A stretch of 39,653 nucleotides of DNA, from assembly GCF_021608135.1 (NCBI RefSeq), contig NZ_JAKIHL010000034.1, forward strand, positions 1 to 39,653. Reading direction: 5' to 3'. The DNA is from Microaerobacter geothermalis (GTDB taxonomy: Bacteria; Bacillota; Bacilli; DSM-22679). The notes beneath the pieces are model-generated. The model did no database searches, was not told where the DNA came from, and saw only the letters and a list, made by a program, of their open reading frames with translations. The translations under genes were made by a program, and so were the position numbers. This document shows positions 10,367 to 18,854 of this stretch, one piece after another (within the stretch, counting starts at the first letter, position 1; the number at the start of each line of letters is the position of its first letter).

Positions 10367-11137
10367 TTATGTCCCCCTGTTTCTTTCAAAAATAATCTGT
10401 AATCCTTGAAGGGTTAAGAATGGGTTAATAATATCGATATGTTTTGATTCCTTTGCAATTAATTCTGCCAAGCCTCCTGTAGCAACAACAGTTGGCTCGG
10501 ACATGCTTATTTCTTTCATTCTGCCCACAATTCCATCTACCTGTCCAACAAACCCATAGAAAATCCCCGATTGCATCGCGGTGATTGTGTTCCTACCTAC
10601 CACACTGGGTGGCTTCGCCAGTTCTATGCGGGGCAGTTTGGCCGCTTTGCTGTACAATGCTTCAGTGGAAATCTGTATTCCAGGAGCGATGGCAGATCCC
10701 ATCAAATGTCCTTCTTCATTCACATAACAGAAGGTAGTAGCTGTACCGAAATCAACAATAATGAGCGGTGTCCCATAAAGTTGAATCGCTGCAACAGCAT
10801 TGACGATTCGGTCGGCACCCACCTCCCTTGGATTTTCTGTTTTTATGTTTAATCCTGTTTTTATTCCGGGTCCGACAATCATTGGTTTTTGATTAAAATA
10901 TTTCTCCGACATCCGTTCCAAAGCAAACATAAGGGGGGGAACTACCGATGAAATGACAATTCCTTTTATTTCCCCAACAAACAGCCCGGCATCATGGAAC
11001 AGATTTTTTACAATAATCCCGTATTCATCCTCTGTTTGATTCCGATTAGTTGCGATTCGCCAATGGTGCTCCAAATCCCCCCCTTTATATACACCAATTA
11101 CAATATTTGTATTTCCTACATCCATTACAAGCAACAT
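10367..11137 (-). CDS. coaX: Type III pantothenate kinase
   Basis: Phosphorylates pantothenate in the first step of coenzyme A synthesis. It belongs to the ASKHA superfamily: [13 protein letters not shown] at the N-terminus (phosphate loop), [20 protein letters not shown] with the catalytic aspartate, and [10 protein letters not shown] near the end. The ATG at 11137 gives 256 residues, the usual length, and has an AGGG-type SD; the outer ATG at 11176 has none. It heads the coaX-hslO-yacD-pab-fol series and is divergent from the plus-strand gene at 11309. Confidence 0.94.
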   Translation of the reverse strand: MLLVMDVGNTNIVIGVYKGGDLEHHWRIATNRNQTEDEYGIIVKNLFHDAGLFVGEIKGIVISSVVPPLMFALERMSEKYFNQKPMIVGPGIKTGLNIKTENPREVGADRIVNAVAAIQLYGTPLIIVDFGTATTFCYVNEEGHLMGSAIAPGIQISTEALYSKAAKLPRIELAKPPSVVGRNTITAMQSGIFYGFVGQVDGIVGRMKEISMSEPTVVATGGLAELIAKESKHIDIINPFLTLQGLQIIFERNRGT

Positions 11138-11308
11138 ATTCTGTCCCTGCCTTAATATTTTTTCTGAAATTACCATTATATATAAGTTAAACTACATCTT
11201 AATATTTTTCAATTTGATTTAATAAGTAGGTTATTCCTTAACTAGAAGGATTTTGTCGGGATTTGCCGAAAACAATAGTTATCCTGCTTAGTAGAAAGGA
11301 AAGGAATA

Positions 11309-12694
11309 ATGAAACGGTTTTTTAGTAATCCTTACTCATACTCATACGTTCTATTGGTATTACTTTTGTTATCAGGATTTTTCATGGTTTTTCTTATGAC
11401 CACCGATGAAACCTTTAGCGGTGAGATGGATCAAATTCTTCAATTGAAGGAAGCATATACCTTTACCACTTGGGAACCACCCTTGTTTAATTATTTGTCC
11501 GTAAAATGGGAGCAAGGGGGACTGGTATTACCTAGCTACTCACAAAAAGGTGACTTTCGCGGAATCCTGATAATAGGGGAAGGAGAATTAACCTTCAATC
11601 CGCCAAACGAAAAAAACCCATTAAAAACATCTATCTCCTCGGCATATTTTCCTTTAAATGAAAATAGTTGGGATCACTTGAAAGTTGAACTGAAACAAAC
11701 CGCAAGTATACTCCCTGATAAAGTAAGAAATAAGGCAAACGACATGTTAAAGGACCGGAAGCTTCTCTATTTTTCAATCTATCTTTTTGGGTACCAAAGA
11801 AACTATATCCCTGCGGATAAAGAAGGATTAGCTTTATTTCATGATAATCAAGGGCTATGGGTTAAGTACCAGGAATATGACACCATTAAATTTCAGAAAA
11901 AAGGTGAAAAGGTGATCTCATATGATAATCCTTTAAAAGCAAATCCCTTTCCCAAAAACGTTATTATCAGCAAAGTAACTATTATAACAACTATTTTCTT
12001 TTTCATGATTTTGCTTCTTACCCTGATGCTCACGGTGGAAATATTCCCCTACCGAAAATGGGAATTTATTTCAAACGAGAGCCATCATCCTTCTAACCTT
12101 TATCTTTTTAGTATTTTTGTGTTATTTGCTGTCAGCCAAATAATCTTGAAGGACAATTTCCATTGGTATGGATATACCATTAATCTTAGCTTATTTTTAC
12201 TAGCCGTGATACCCTATTTATCCCAAAGGAACGGATGGAAATACATCGGTTTTTCCTTCTACCATCCATTGAAGCAGATAGTTGTTGTCCTTAGCTTATC
12301 CATCATCTTTCAAATGGCAGGTTCTCTTCAATGGCCAAAAGAAATGAGCCTCCCTCCATGGGGAATGTTCTTCTGGCAGTTTCTCAAAACCTATTTCTTT
12401 ATTGCTCTCATTCAAGAATTATACTGGAGGATTGTCGTTCAAAATACACTGGAGCGTTTACTAAACAAATGGTGGGCTCTTTTTATCACCACTTTCTTCA
12501 TATCGGTGATTCAATTTACAGTAAATACATTTGAGGGAATGATGTCCTCTACTGAATTATACCTTCAATCATTTCTCATTGCCCCTGCAGGATTTTTTGT
12601 AATCGGCTTATTATTTATACGAACGAGAAGCATCCTTTCCACTTCCTTGCTTGCCTCACTCCTTATTTTATTGCCAAAGTGGCTCCAATATTAA
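11309..12694 (+). CDS. Unrecognised multi-pass membrane protein, CPBP-like C-terminal region
   Basis: I do not recognise this 461-residue protein. One membrane helix (about 13-32) is followed by a hydrophilic domain of roughly 190 residues (about 33-215) that is probably outside the cell, then about eight hydrophobic segments (221-245, 263-281, 289-304, 322-340, 354-376, 387-405, 417-437, 443-457). QELYWR at 369-374 sits where CPBP (Abi) intramembrane proteases have EExxxR, but the first Glu is Gln and the second-motif His appears to be replaced (Q402 or N406). It is therefore a divergent or inactive member at best. AAAGGAAAGG precedes the ATG. It is the only clear full-length plus-strand gene and converges on fhs across a shared terminator. 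Confidence 0.85.
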   Translation: MKRFFSNPYSYSYVLLVLLLLSGFFMVFLMTTDETFSGEMDQILQLKEAYTFTTWEPPLFNYLSVKWEQGGLVLPSYSQKGDFRGILIIGEGELTFNPPNEKNPLKTSISSAYFPLNENSWDHLKVELKQTASILPDKVRNKANDMLKDRKLLYFSIYLFGYQRNYIPADKEGLALFHDNQGLWVKYQEYDTIKFQKKGEKVISYDNPLKANPFPKNVIISKVTIITTIFFFMILLLTLMLTVEIFPYRKWEFISNESHHPSNLYLFSIFVLFAVSQIILKDNFHWYGYTINLSLFLLAVIPYLSQRNGWKYIGFSFYHPLKQIVVVLSLSIIFQMAGSLQWPKEMSLPPWGMFFWQFLKTYFFIALIQELYWRIVVQNTLERLLNKWWALFITTFFISVIQFTVNTFEGMMSSTELYLQSFLIAPAGFFVIGLLFIRTRSILSTSLLASLLILLPKWLQY

Positions 12695-12724
12695 ACCCCC
12701 TGATGAGCAGGGGGTTTAATATTG
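12686..12724. terminator. Bidirectional terminator between the CPBP-like gene and fhs
   Basis: A perfect 17-bp stem (12686-12702 with 12708-12724) has a 5-base loop and a CCCCC/GGGGG core flanked by A/T-rich outer parts. The plus-strand stop codon (12692-12694) lies inside the stem, and the fhs stop begins 6 bases beyond it. Confidence 0.85.
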
Positions 12725-12729
12725 AATAA

Positions 12730-14418
12730 CTAAAACAATCCCTTGATTGTTCCGTTTTCATCGATATCCATAGTAAGGGCAGCGGGTCGTTTAGGCAGTC
12801 CAGGCATCGTCATGATATCCCCGGTTAATGCCACAAGAAAACCAGCTCCCAAAGATGGTCTTAATTCACGAATCGTAATATCAAATCCATGGGGACGGCC
12901 CAGCAGTGCCGGATCATCAGATAAAGAATATTGGGTCTTGGCCATACAAATCGGCAGCTTATCCCATCCCCATTGGGTGAACTCCCTTAACTGTTTCTCT
13001 GCTTGGGCAGTAAATTTGACACCTGAAGCCCCGTAAACTTTTTTGGCGATGATCTCAATTTTTTCTCGAATAGATAGATCAAGGTCATATAAAGGCCGGT
13101 AAGAATTTTCCTTTTCCAGCTGTTTCAGCACCAAATGGGCCAACTCTTCACCGCCAGCTCCGCCCTTTGCCCATACATCAGATAAGCCCAAAGGAATATT
13201 TTCTTCCTTACACCAACTGGAAAATGCTTCAACCTCTGACTGGGTATCAGTAGCAAATTTATTTAATGCAACAACATAGGGTAGTTGAAACTGTTTAATA
13301 GTATCAATATGTTTTAACAAATTAGCAAACCCTGACCGTAAAGCATGCATATTAGATTGGGTCAATTCTGATTTTGGAATTCCGCCGTGCATCTTTAGAG
13401 CCCTTAACGTAGCAACAATGACAACACAACCCGGTTTTAGATCTCCATATCTGGAAACAATATTTAAAAATTTTTCAGCTCCAAGATCAGCTCCAAAGCC
13501 TGCTTCTGTAACTACAATTTCTCCCAATTTTAAAGCCATTTTAGTTGCAATTAAACTGTTGGTTCCATGGGCAATGTTTGCAAAGGGTCCTCCATGAATA
13601 AAAGCAGGGGTGTTTTCCAATGTTTGTACCAAATTGGGTTTAACAGCATCTTTTAGCAATAGTGCTAACGCTCCCTGCGCACCAAGTTGGCCTACGGTAA
13701 CCGGCTCTTTTCCATAGGTATATCCGATGACCATTTTGGCTAACCTTCCCTTGAGATCCTGCAAACCCGAAGATAAACATAACACCGCCATAATTTCGGA
13801 AGCAACGGTAATATCAAATCCGTCTTCCCTTGGAATACCCTGAACAGGGCCCCCTAGCCCAATGACAATATTTCTGAGGGCACGGTCATTGATATCCAAT
13901 ACTCTTTTCCAAATGACCCTTCTCGGATCAATATTTAATTGGTTCCCCTGATGTATATGATTATCGATAAGTGCGGATAACAAATTATGGGCTGTCGTAA
14001 TGGCGTGAATATCGCCGGTAAAATGAAGATTAATATCTTCCATAGGAACAACCTGGGAATAGCCTCCTCCAGCAGCTCCGCCTTTAATCCCGAAGTTAGG
14101 GCCCAGTGAAGGCTCCCTTAAGGCAATAATAGCTTTTTTTTTCAACCGACTGAATGCCTGCCCAAGCCCAACTGTAACAGTAGATTTCCCCTCACCCGCA
14201 GGGGTTGGATTAATAGCCGTCACTAGCACCAGTTTTCCATCCTTTACTTCTTTTAAGCGATCAAAGATAGTTAAATTGATTTTTGCCTTATACTTCCCAT
14301 ATAACTCCAGTTCATCATCTTGTATTCCTAAATCACTGGCAATTTGGGCGATGGGCTTCATCTCAGCCCTTTGAGCTATAACAATATCCTCTTCAACCTC
14401 AGGTGTCACGGTTTGCAT
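12730..14418 (-). CDS. fhs: Formate-tetrahydrofolate ligase
   Basis: Makes 10-formyl-THF from formate, THF and ATP, feeding purine synthesis, initiator-tRNA formylation, or (reversed) formate production. The P-loop [14 protein letters not shown] is near residues 72-85, with [19 protein letters not shown], the active-site stretch [13 protein letters not shown] and a C-terminal PGLPKRPAA. The 562-residue length is normal. A GAGGAGG SD precedes the ATG. B. subtilis has no gene here, since ftsH adjoins coaX; the insertion places a one-carbon gene beside the folate operon, but with its own terminator. Confidence 0.97.
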   Translation of the reverse strand: MQTVTPEVEEDIVIAQRAEMKPIAQIASDLGIQDDELELYGKYKAKINLTIFDRLKEVKDGKLVLVTAINPTPAGEGKSTVTVGLGQAFSRLKKKAIIALREPSLGPNFGIKGGAAGGGYSQVVPMEDINLHFTGDIHAITTAHNLLSALIDNHIHQGNQLNIDPRRVIWKRVLDINDRALRNIVIGLGGPVQGIPREDGFDITVASEIMAVLCLSSGLQDLKGRLAKMVIGYTYGKEPVTVGQLGAQGALALLLKDAVKPNLVQTLENTPAFIHGGPFANIAHGTNSLIATKMALKLGEIVVTEAGFGADLGAEKFLNIVSRYGDLKPGCVVIVATLRALKMHGGIPKSELTQSNMHALRSGFANLLKHIDTIKQFQLPYVVALNKFATDTQSEVEAFSSWCKEENIPLGLSDVWAKGGAGGEELAHLVLKQLEKENSYRPLYDLDLSIREKIEIIAKKVYGASGVKFTAQAEKQLREFTQWGWDKLPICMAKTQYSLSDDPALLGRPHGFDITIRELRPSLGAGFLVALTGDIMTMPGLPKRPAALTMDIDENGTIKGLF

Positions 14419-14528
14419 GAATGATCCTCCTCTTTTCTACTCTTTTTATATATTTGTGGGCTATTTCTAGTTTTATATTATCACAAGAAATCCATTCATC
14501 CTTGCACAATTTTATGAATAATCCACCC

Positions 14529-14565
14529 AAAAAAGATGCAGGGAAAAACACCCTGCATCTTTTTT
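14529..14565 (-). terminator. Terminator of ftsH
   Basis: A 15-bp perfect stem (AAAAAAGATGCAGGG with CCCTGCATCTTTTTT) has a 7-base loop and gives a run of six U on the minus strand, 8 bases after the ftsH stop. Confidence 0.9.
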
Positions 14566-14572
14566 CTCATCA

Positions 14573-16480
14573 TTATTCTTCCTTCGATTCCTTTTTTGCT
14601 TGAATTTGGACTTTTACTTCATTTTCTTCTTTTTCCTGTATATTCTCTTTTTTGTCTTCAATTTTTCCTTTTTCAAGCAATTGTTCAATTTCATTGGCAT
14701 CCAATGTTTCTCTGTCCAAAAGTGTTTGGGCCATTAATTCTAATTGATCGCGATATTTAGTCAAGAGTTGTGTGGCTCGTTCATAGCATTCCCGGACAAT
14801 CCTTTGCATTTCTTTGTCAATCTCGTAAGCAATGGTGTCGCTATAATCCTGTTCATGGGTGAAGTCTCTACCCAAGAACACCTGCCCTTGGGACCTACCG
14901 AACTGCATAGGGCCCAATTTATCACTCATTCCAAATTCAGTTACCATTCGTCTGGCAATATTAGTGGCTCTTTGAAAGTCGTTATGGGCACCAGTACTAA
15001 TTTCACCAAGGACTAATTCCTCTGCCACACGTCCACCTAACAATCCCGTAATTTTATCCAACAATTCAGATCGAGTCATAAAGAAACGATCTTCCTTGGG
15101 AAGCATCACCGTATAGCCTCCCGCACTTCCCCGGGGTACTACGGTAACCTTATGAACGGCATCTCCATGCTCCAAATGATACCCAATGATTGCATGGCCG
15201 GATTCATGATAGGCGACCAGTTTTTTCTCAAAATCACTGATGATTCTGCTCTTCTTTTCCGGTCCCGCAATGACACGGTCAATGGCTTCATCAACTTCGG
15301 GCATATTAACCTTCTTCTTATTTCTGCGGGCCGCAAGCAATGCAGCCTCATTGAGTAGATTCTCTAAATCAGCTCCGGTGAAGCCTGGAGTCCTTCGAGC
15401 TATCACATCCAGTTTAACGTCCTCATCAAGGGGCTTATTTCGGGCATGGACCTTAAGAACGGCTTCCCTTCCTTTTACATCGGGCCGATCCACTGTAATT
15501 TGTCTGTCAAAACGCCCAGGTCTTAGTAAAGCAGGATCAAGAATATCAGGTCTGTTCGTGGCCGCTACAATAATAATTCCTTCATTGGCACTAAATCCAT
15601 CCATTTCTACAAGGAGTTGGTTAAGGGTTTGTTCCCTTTCATCATGCCCACCGCCAAGACCGGCTCCGCGCTGTCTACCTACGGCATCGATCTCATCGAT
15701 AAAGATGATACATGGAGCATTTTTTTTGGCATTTTCAAACAGATCCCTTACCCTTGAAGCTCCAACCCCCACGAACATTTCAACGAAGTCAGATCCGCTA
15801 ATGCTAAAGAACGGTACACCCGCCTCTCCTGCGACTGCCCGGGCCAGCAATGTTTTACCGGTACCAGGAGGTCCTACCAATAGTACACCCTTTGGAATTC
15901 GCGCCCCTAAAGAGGCAAATTTCCTCGGATCCTTTAAGAATTCAACCACTTCCACAAGCTCTGCCTTCTCTTCATCTGCACCAGCCACATCATCAAATGT
16001 AACCTTTTTCTTCTCCTCATTGTACAGCTTTGCCCTGCTTTTCCCAAAGTTCATAACCCGGCTTCCGCCGCCCTGGGCCTGGTTTAACAAGAAGAAGAAT
16101 AAAATAAAGATGATGACAAACGGAATAATTGAAGTCAGAAAGGTCAACCAGACAGAATCACCTTTTTGTTTTACATAGATTTGCTTCACATTGGCTTCAG
16201 CCAGTTCCTGAATCACAATATCACTATATAAAGGGCCATTGGTATAAAAAAACCCATTTCCCTGATTCAGCGGTTTTTTCAATTTCCCTTCAATATAATA
16301 CGTTCCTCCCTCAGGACGAACCGTTACTTCAGCAACATTTCCGGCTTCCAATTGTTGAATAAAATCAGAATAGGTAATCTCTGCTGATTCTGTCCCTTGA
16401 TTGGCAATAAAGTTCACAATTCCGACAGTTACTAAAAATATAAGCAGATAAAATCCGGTATTCCGGAAAAATCGATTCAT
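14573..16480 (-). CDS. ftsH: ATP-dependent membrane zinc protease FtsH
   Basis: A hexameric AAA+ protease of the cytoplasmic membrane that degrades misfolded membrane proteins and regulators. Two membrane helices (about 9-26 and 112-132) flank an external domain. The Walker A GPPGTGKT is at 203-210, Walker B IIFIDEID at 258-265, the second region of homology [20 protein letters not shown] ends at 326, and the zinc site HESGH is at 425-429. The lysine- and glutamate-rich tail after about residue 595 is variable in the family. The 635-residue length is normal. The SD is GAGGAGG. It is downstream of hpt, as in B. subtilis. Confidence 0.98.
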   Translation of the reverse strand: MNRFFRNTGFYLLIFLVTVGIVNFIANQGTESAEITYSDFIQQLEAGNVAEVTVRPEGGTYYIEGKLKKPLNQGNGFFYTNGPLYSDIVIQELAEANVKQIYVKQKGDSVWLTFLTSIIPFVIIFILFFFLLNQAQGGGSRVMNFGKSRAKLYNEEKKKVTFDDVAGADEEKAELVEVVEFLKDPRKFASLGARIPKGVLLVGPPGTGKTLLARAVAGEAGVPFFSISGSDFVEMFVGVGASRVRDLFENAKKNAPCIIFIDEIDAVGRQRGAGLGGGHDEREQTLNQLLVEMDGFSANEGIIIVAATNRPDILDPALLRPGRFDRQITVDRPDVKGREAVLKVHARNKPLDEDVKLDVIARRTPGFTGADLENLLNEAALLAARRNKKKVNMPEVDEAIDRVIAGPEKKSRIISDFEKKLVAYHESGHAIIGYHLEHGDAVHKVTVVPRGSAGGYTVMLPKEDRFFMTRSELLDKITGLLGGRVAEELVLGEISTGAHNDFQRATNIARRMVTEFGMSDKLGPMQFGRSQGQVFLGRDFTHEQDYSDTIAYEIDKEMQRIVRECYERATQLLTKYRDQLELMAQTLLDRETLDANEIEQLLEKGKIEDKKENIQEKEENEVKVQIQAKKESKEE

Positions 16481-16515
16481 TCGTTACCTCCTCTCACAGC
16501 CAAACGACTTCCATT

Positions 16516-16545
16516 ATTTTACCACATATATAAGTCTAAGGACAA
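16516..16545 (-). promoter_or_regulatory. Possible sigma-A promoter of ftsH
   Basis: On the minus strand TTGTCC (16540-16545) and TAAAAT (16516-16521) are separated by 18 bases in the hpt-ftsH gap. Both hexamers are only moderate matches. Confidence 0.4.
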
Positions 16546-16549
16546 CTTT

Positions 16550-17092
16550 CTAAATTGAATAAACTTCCGATTTGAGAACACCAATATATGGAAGATTTCG
16601 GTATTTTTCGGCATAATCTAATCCATACCCCACAACAAACTCATCTGGCACAACAAATCCGCAATAGTCAGGCTTTAAATCCACTGTTCTTCGATGGGGC
16701 TTATCCAAAAGTGTAACCAATTTAATCGTTTCTGCATTTCTCCTCTTCAATATATCAAGAAGGTAGCTGAGTGTTAAACCGCTGTCTATGATATCTTCAA
16801 CAACTATGACATGTCTTCCTTCTACAGGGGTGTCCAAATCCTTTATAATTTTTACAACACCCGAAGACTTAGTTGAAGCCCCGTAGCTGGAAACAGCCAT
16901 AAAATCCATTTCCAACGGGATGTTCATTTCCATAATCAAATTGGACATGAAAGGAGCAGCCCCTTTAAGGACACAAATGACCAGGGGATTCTTCTCTTTA
17001 TAATCTTTAGCTAACTGTTGCCCAAGTTCCTTGACTTTCTCAGCGATTTGTTCTTTTGAAAGCAAAATTTTCTCAATGTCATTTTCCATCAT
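16550..17092 (-). CDS. hpt: Hypoxanthine(-guanine) phosphoribosyltransferase
   Basis: Salvages hypoxanthine and guanine to IMP and GMP with PRPP. It is a 180-residue type I phosphoribosyltransferase with the PRPP loop [17 protein letters not shown] (about 94-110), LKGAAPFM near the substrate site and the base-binding C-terminal part [29 protein letters not shown] lies 5 bases before the first of two adjacent ATG codons. It starts 20 bases after tilS; the tilS-hpt-ftsH order is conserved in Bacillales. Confidence 0.96.
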   Translation of the reverse strand: MMENDIEKILLSKEQIAEKVKELGQQLAKDYKEKNPLVICVLKGAAPFMSNLIMEMNIPLEMDFMAVSSYGASTKSSGVVKIIKDLDTPVEGRHVIVVEDIIDSGLTLSYLLDILKRRNAETIKLVTLLDKPHRRTVDLKPDYCGFVVPDEFVVGYGLDYAEKYRNLPYIGVLKSEVYSI

Positions 17093-17112
17093 CTGATCCT
17101 CCTAGATTTATA

Positions 17113-18531
17113 CTACCCATTCTCCATCTCAATCACCAATATTTTTTTCGTTGTTGGAGAGACCAATGCCATATTGGAACGCTTCACGCCTGCTACCCAA
17201 AGAATTTGACCTTTCTCATCCACAACCACTGGAATTTTCTCTCTTTGTTCCTTTGGAATTTTTTCATCTATAAAGATATTCTTTAATTTTTTTCTCCCTT
17301 TCATCCCCAAAGGATTCATCAAATCCCCCGGCAATCGACTTCTTACCCAAAGTCTATTCCCAATTAGCTGCTCATAGTCAAAAACAGCCCGATTTGGAGA
17401 TGAAGCGATTATTCCTAGATTTTCCCCATGTAAATAACAGTTAAACGTACAATTGATTTGGGGAATATAGGTCTTACCTGGTATACGAAGCTCCTCTTGA
17501 AAAGTTTCAGATCTTGCGGAAATTCCATTGTCGTAGAAAAAAATTACTTTGTCATATTCTCTTTTTACGGTTAATCCCATGGGTAAATGAATTTCTCCAG
17601 ACGATTGATTCTCCTTTATAAAATGTTGAACCGATTCAATATGTACATAGGAAATTTCTGTTTTCCCTCTAAACAGATAATTTAATATTAGTTTAATCAC
17701 TCTTCTTTGTAAAGTAACGGGATAATTTTTCAATGAACGTTTGATTACCCACCTATTTCCGGTGTTCTGGTTCGTCCCCCCATGTTGAGAAACGGATAAA
17801 AGGATTTTTTTTGACTCCTTCTCAATATAGGCATGGTCATCTTTTATTTGTTGCTGAAAATGCAAAATGTTTTCCTTTACTTTTGGATTGATGGATTCCA
17901 ACAATGGGATGACTTCCAATCTAATCTTATTTCTCGTATATTTTGATTTAAGATTAGATTTATCCAAACGGGGATGGAGTTGATGGATCTCACAATAGGC
18001 TTCCAAATCATTTTTCCATACGGATAAGAGGGGTCTAATAACCTCAACATCATCGCCTAAGCTTCTTCTTTCAGGTATCCCTTGAATACCGCCACTCCCA
18101 GTGCCACGAATCAATCTCATTAGGATGGTTTCCACTTGATCGTCTGCATGATGGCCTAGGGCGATTTTTTTTGCATTCCAAGCTCGGGCAGTTTCCAAAA
18201 AAAATTGATACCTCAATTTTCTGGCCGCTTCCTGGGGACCCAATCCTGTTTTCTCCATGAATAAAGGGACATCCATTTTTTTTATCACAGATGGGAGATG
18301 TAGTTGATCTGATAATTGTTTCACATAACATGCATCCTCATCCGCTTCTTCTCCTCGAAAACTATGGTTTAGATGAGCAGCAACCAGCCCCATCGGATAC
18401 CTTTTGCTTAGCTGAAACAAAAGATGGAGCAGAGCAACAGAGTCAGGCCCTCCTGAAACTCCTACCACGATCGTTTCTCCCTCTTGTATCATTTTTTCTG
18501 TTATAAGCTTTTTAAAAATGATTTCCAGCAT
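17113..18531 (-). CDS. tilS: tRNA(Ile)-lysidine synthetase
   Basis: Converts C34 of the CAU-anticodon tRNA-Ile2 to lysidine so that it reads AUA. It is an N-type ATP pyrophosphatase with SGGPDS at 26-31, AAHLNHSFRGEEADED, the catalytic GHHADDQVETILMRL, and the longer C-terminal TilS domains (PLGMKGRKKLKNIFIDEKIP and VDEKGQILWVAGV). At 472 residues it is the long Bacillus form. AAAGGA precedes the ATG. It heads tilS-hpt after a 323-base gap that carries no minus-strand gene. Confidence 0.95.
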   Translation of the reverse strand: MLEIIFKKLITEKMIQEGETIVVGVSGGPDSVALLHLLFQLSKRYPMGLVAAHLNHSFRGEEADEDACYVKQLSDQLHLPSVIKKMDVPLFMEKTGLGPQEAARKLRYQFFLETARAWNAKKIALGHHADDQVETILMRLIRGTGSGGIQGIPERRSLGDDVEVIRPLLSVWKNDLEAYCEIHQLHPRLDKSNLKSKYTRNKIRLEVIPLLESINPKVKENILHFQQQIKDDHAYIEKESKKILLSVSQHGGTNQNTGNRWVIKRSLKNYPVTLQRRVIKLILNYLFRGKTEISYVHIESVQHFIKENQSSGEIHLPMGLTVKREYDKVIFFYDNGISARSETFQEELRIPGKTYIPQINCTFNCYLHGENLGIIASSPNRAVFDYEQLIGNRLWVRSRLPGDLMNPLGMKGRKKLKNIFIDEKIPKEQREKIPVVVDEKGQILWVAGVKRSNMALVSPTTKKILVIEMENG

Positions 18532-18581
18532 AAAATATTCCTTTCTTCCACCTAATAAAAAAGATTCGTTTTAGATAGAGT

Positions 18582-18707
18582 ATGAAAACGCACATGGAGG
18601 TGCTACCTTATACATTGCTACAGGATGTTGTGTTTTTGTTAACCACTTATTTCATGAATGAGTGCTTGGAGGTCTTGGTAAGAGCATTAACACGATACCG
18701 AAGATAA
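18582..18707 (+). CDS. Possible 41-residue protein gene of unknown function
   Basis: A plus-strand frame of 41 codons runs from ATG to TAA. The stop ends one base before a hairpin with a U-run, which is how a small gene would look. The product has a hydrophobic middle (LLQDVVFLLTTYF, about 12-24) and a basic end (RALTRYRR). No clear SD lies before the ATG at 18582 or the in-frame ATG at 18594, and no promoter is obvious. It could be chance: the hairpin is equally good on the other strand. I know no homolog. Confidence 0.3.
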   Translation: MKTHMEVLPYTLLQDVVFLLTTYFMNECLEVLVRALTRYRR

Positions 18708-18708
18708 C

Positions 18709-18736
18709 AAAAATCGACGATTTCGTCGATTTTTTT
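18709..18736. terminator. Symmetrical terminator-like hairpin
   Basis: An 11-bp perfect stem (AAAAATCGACG with CGTCGATTTTT) has a 4-base loop. On the plus strand it ends in eight T and follows the 41-codon frame; on the minus strand it gives five U and would act as a second terminator behind spoIIE. Confidence 0.7.
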
Positions 18737-18824
18737 AAATCTCACTTCTCCCATCTAACATTTAGCTTTCTGGTATTATACCATATTTCCATACATTCCT
18801 CACATCCTGCTCATTCATACATAT

Positions 18825-18853
18825 AAAAGCCCGGAAATATTCCCCGGGCTTTT
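18825..18853 (-). terminator. Terminator of spoIIE
   Basis: AAAAGCCCGG pairs with CCGGGCTTTT around a 9-base loop, directly adjoining the spoIIE stop codon, with a U-run at the end on the minus strand. Confidence 0.88.
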
Positions 18854-18854
18854 T

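Larger units (their letters stand above)
18532..18854. other. 323-base gap between tilS and spoIIE
   Basis: B. subtilis has yabS and yabT here; neither is present. The gap contains the spoIIE terminator, a second symmetrical terminator-like hairpin and a 41-codon plus-strand reading frame (each listed separately). I see no convincing minus-strand promoter for tilS. Confidence 0.6.

Noticed and set aside
11175-11180. TATAAT upstream of coaX as a promoter
   Set aside because: No acceptable -35 occurs at 16-18 bases; left out of the features.
15240-16178. A 312-codon plus-strand open frame
   Set aside because: It lies entirely opposite ftsH, is rich in serine, proline and alanine, and has no family features; it is a shadow of the conserved gene.
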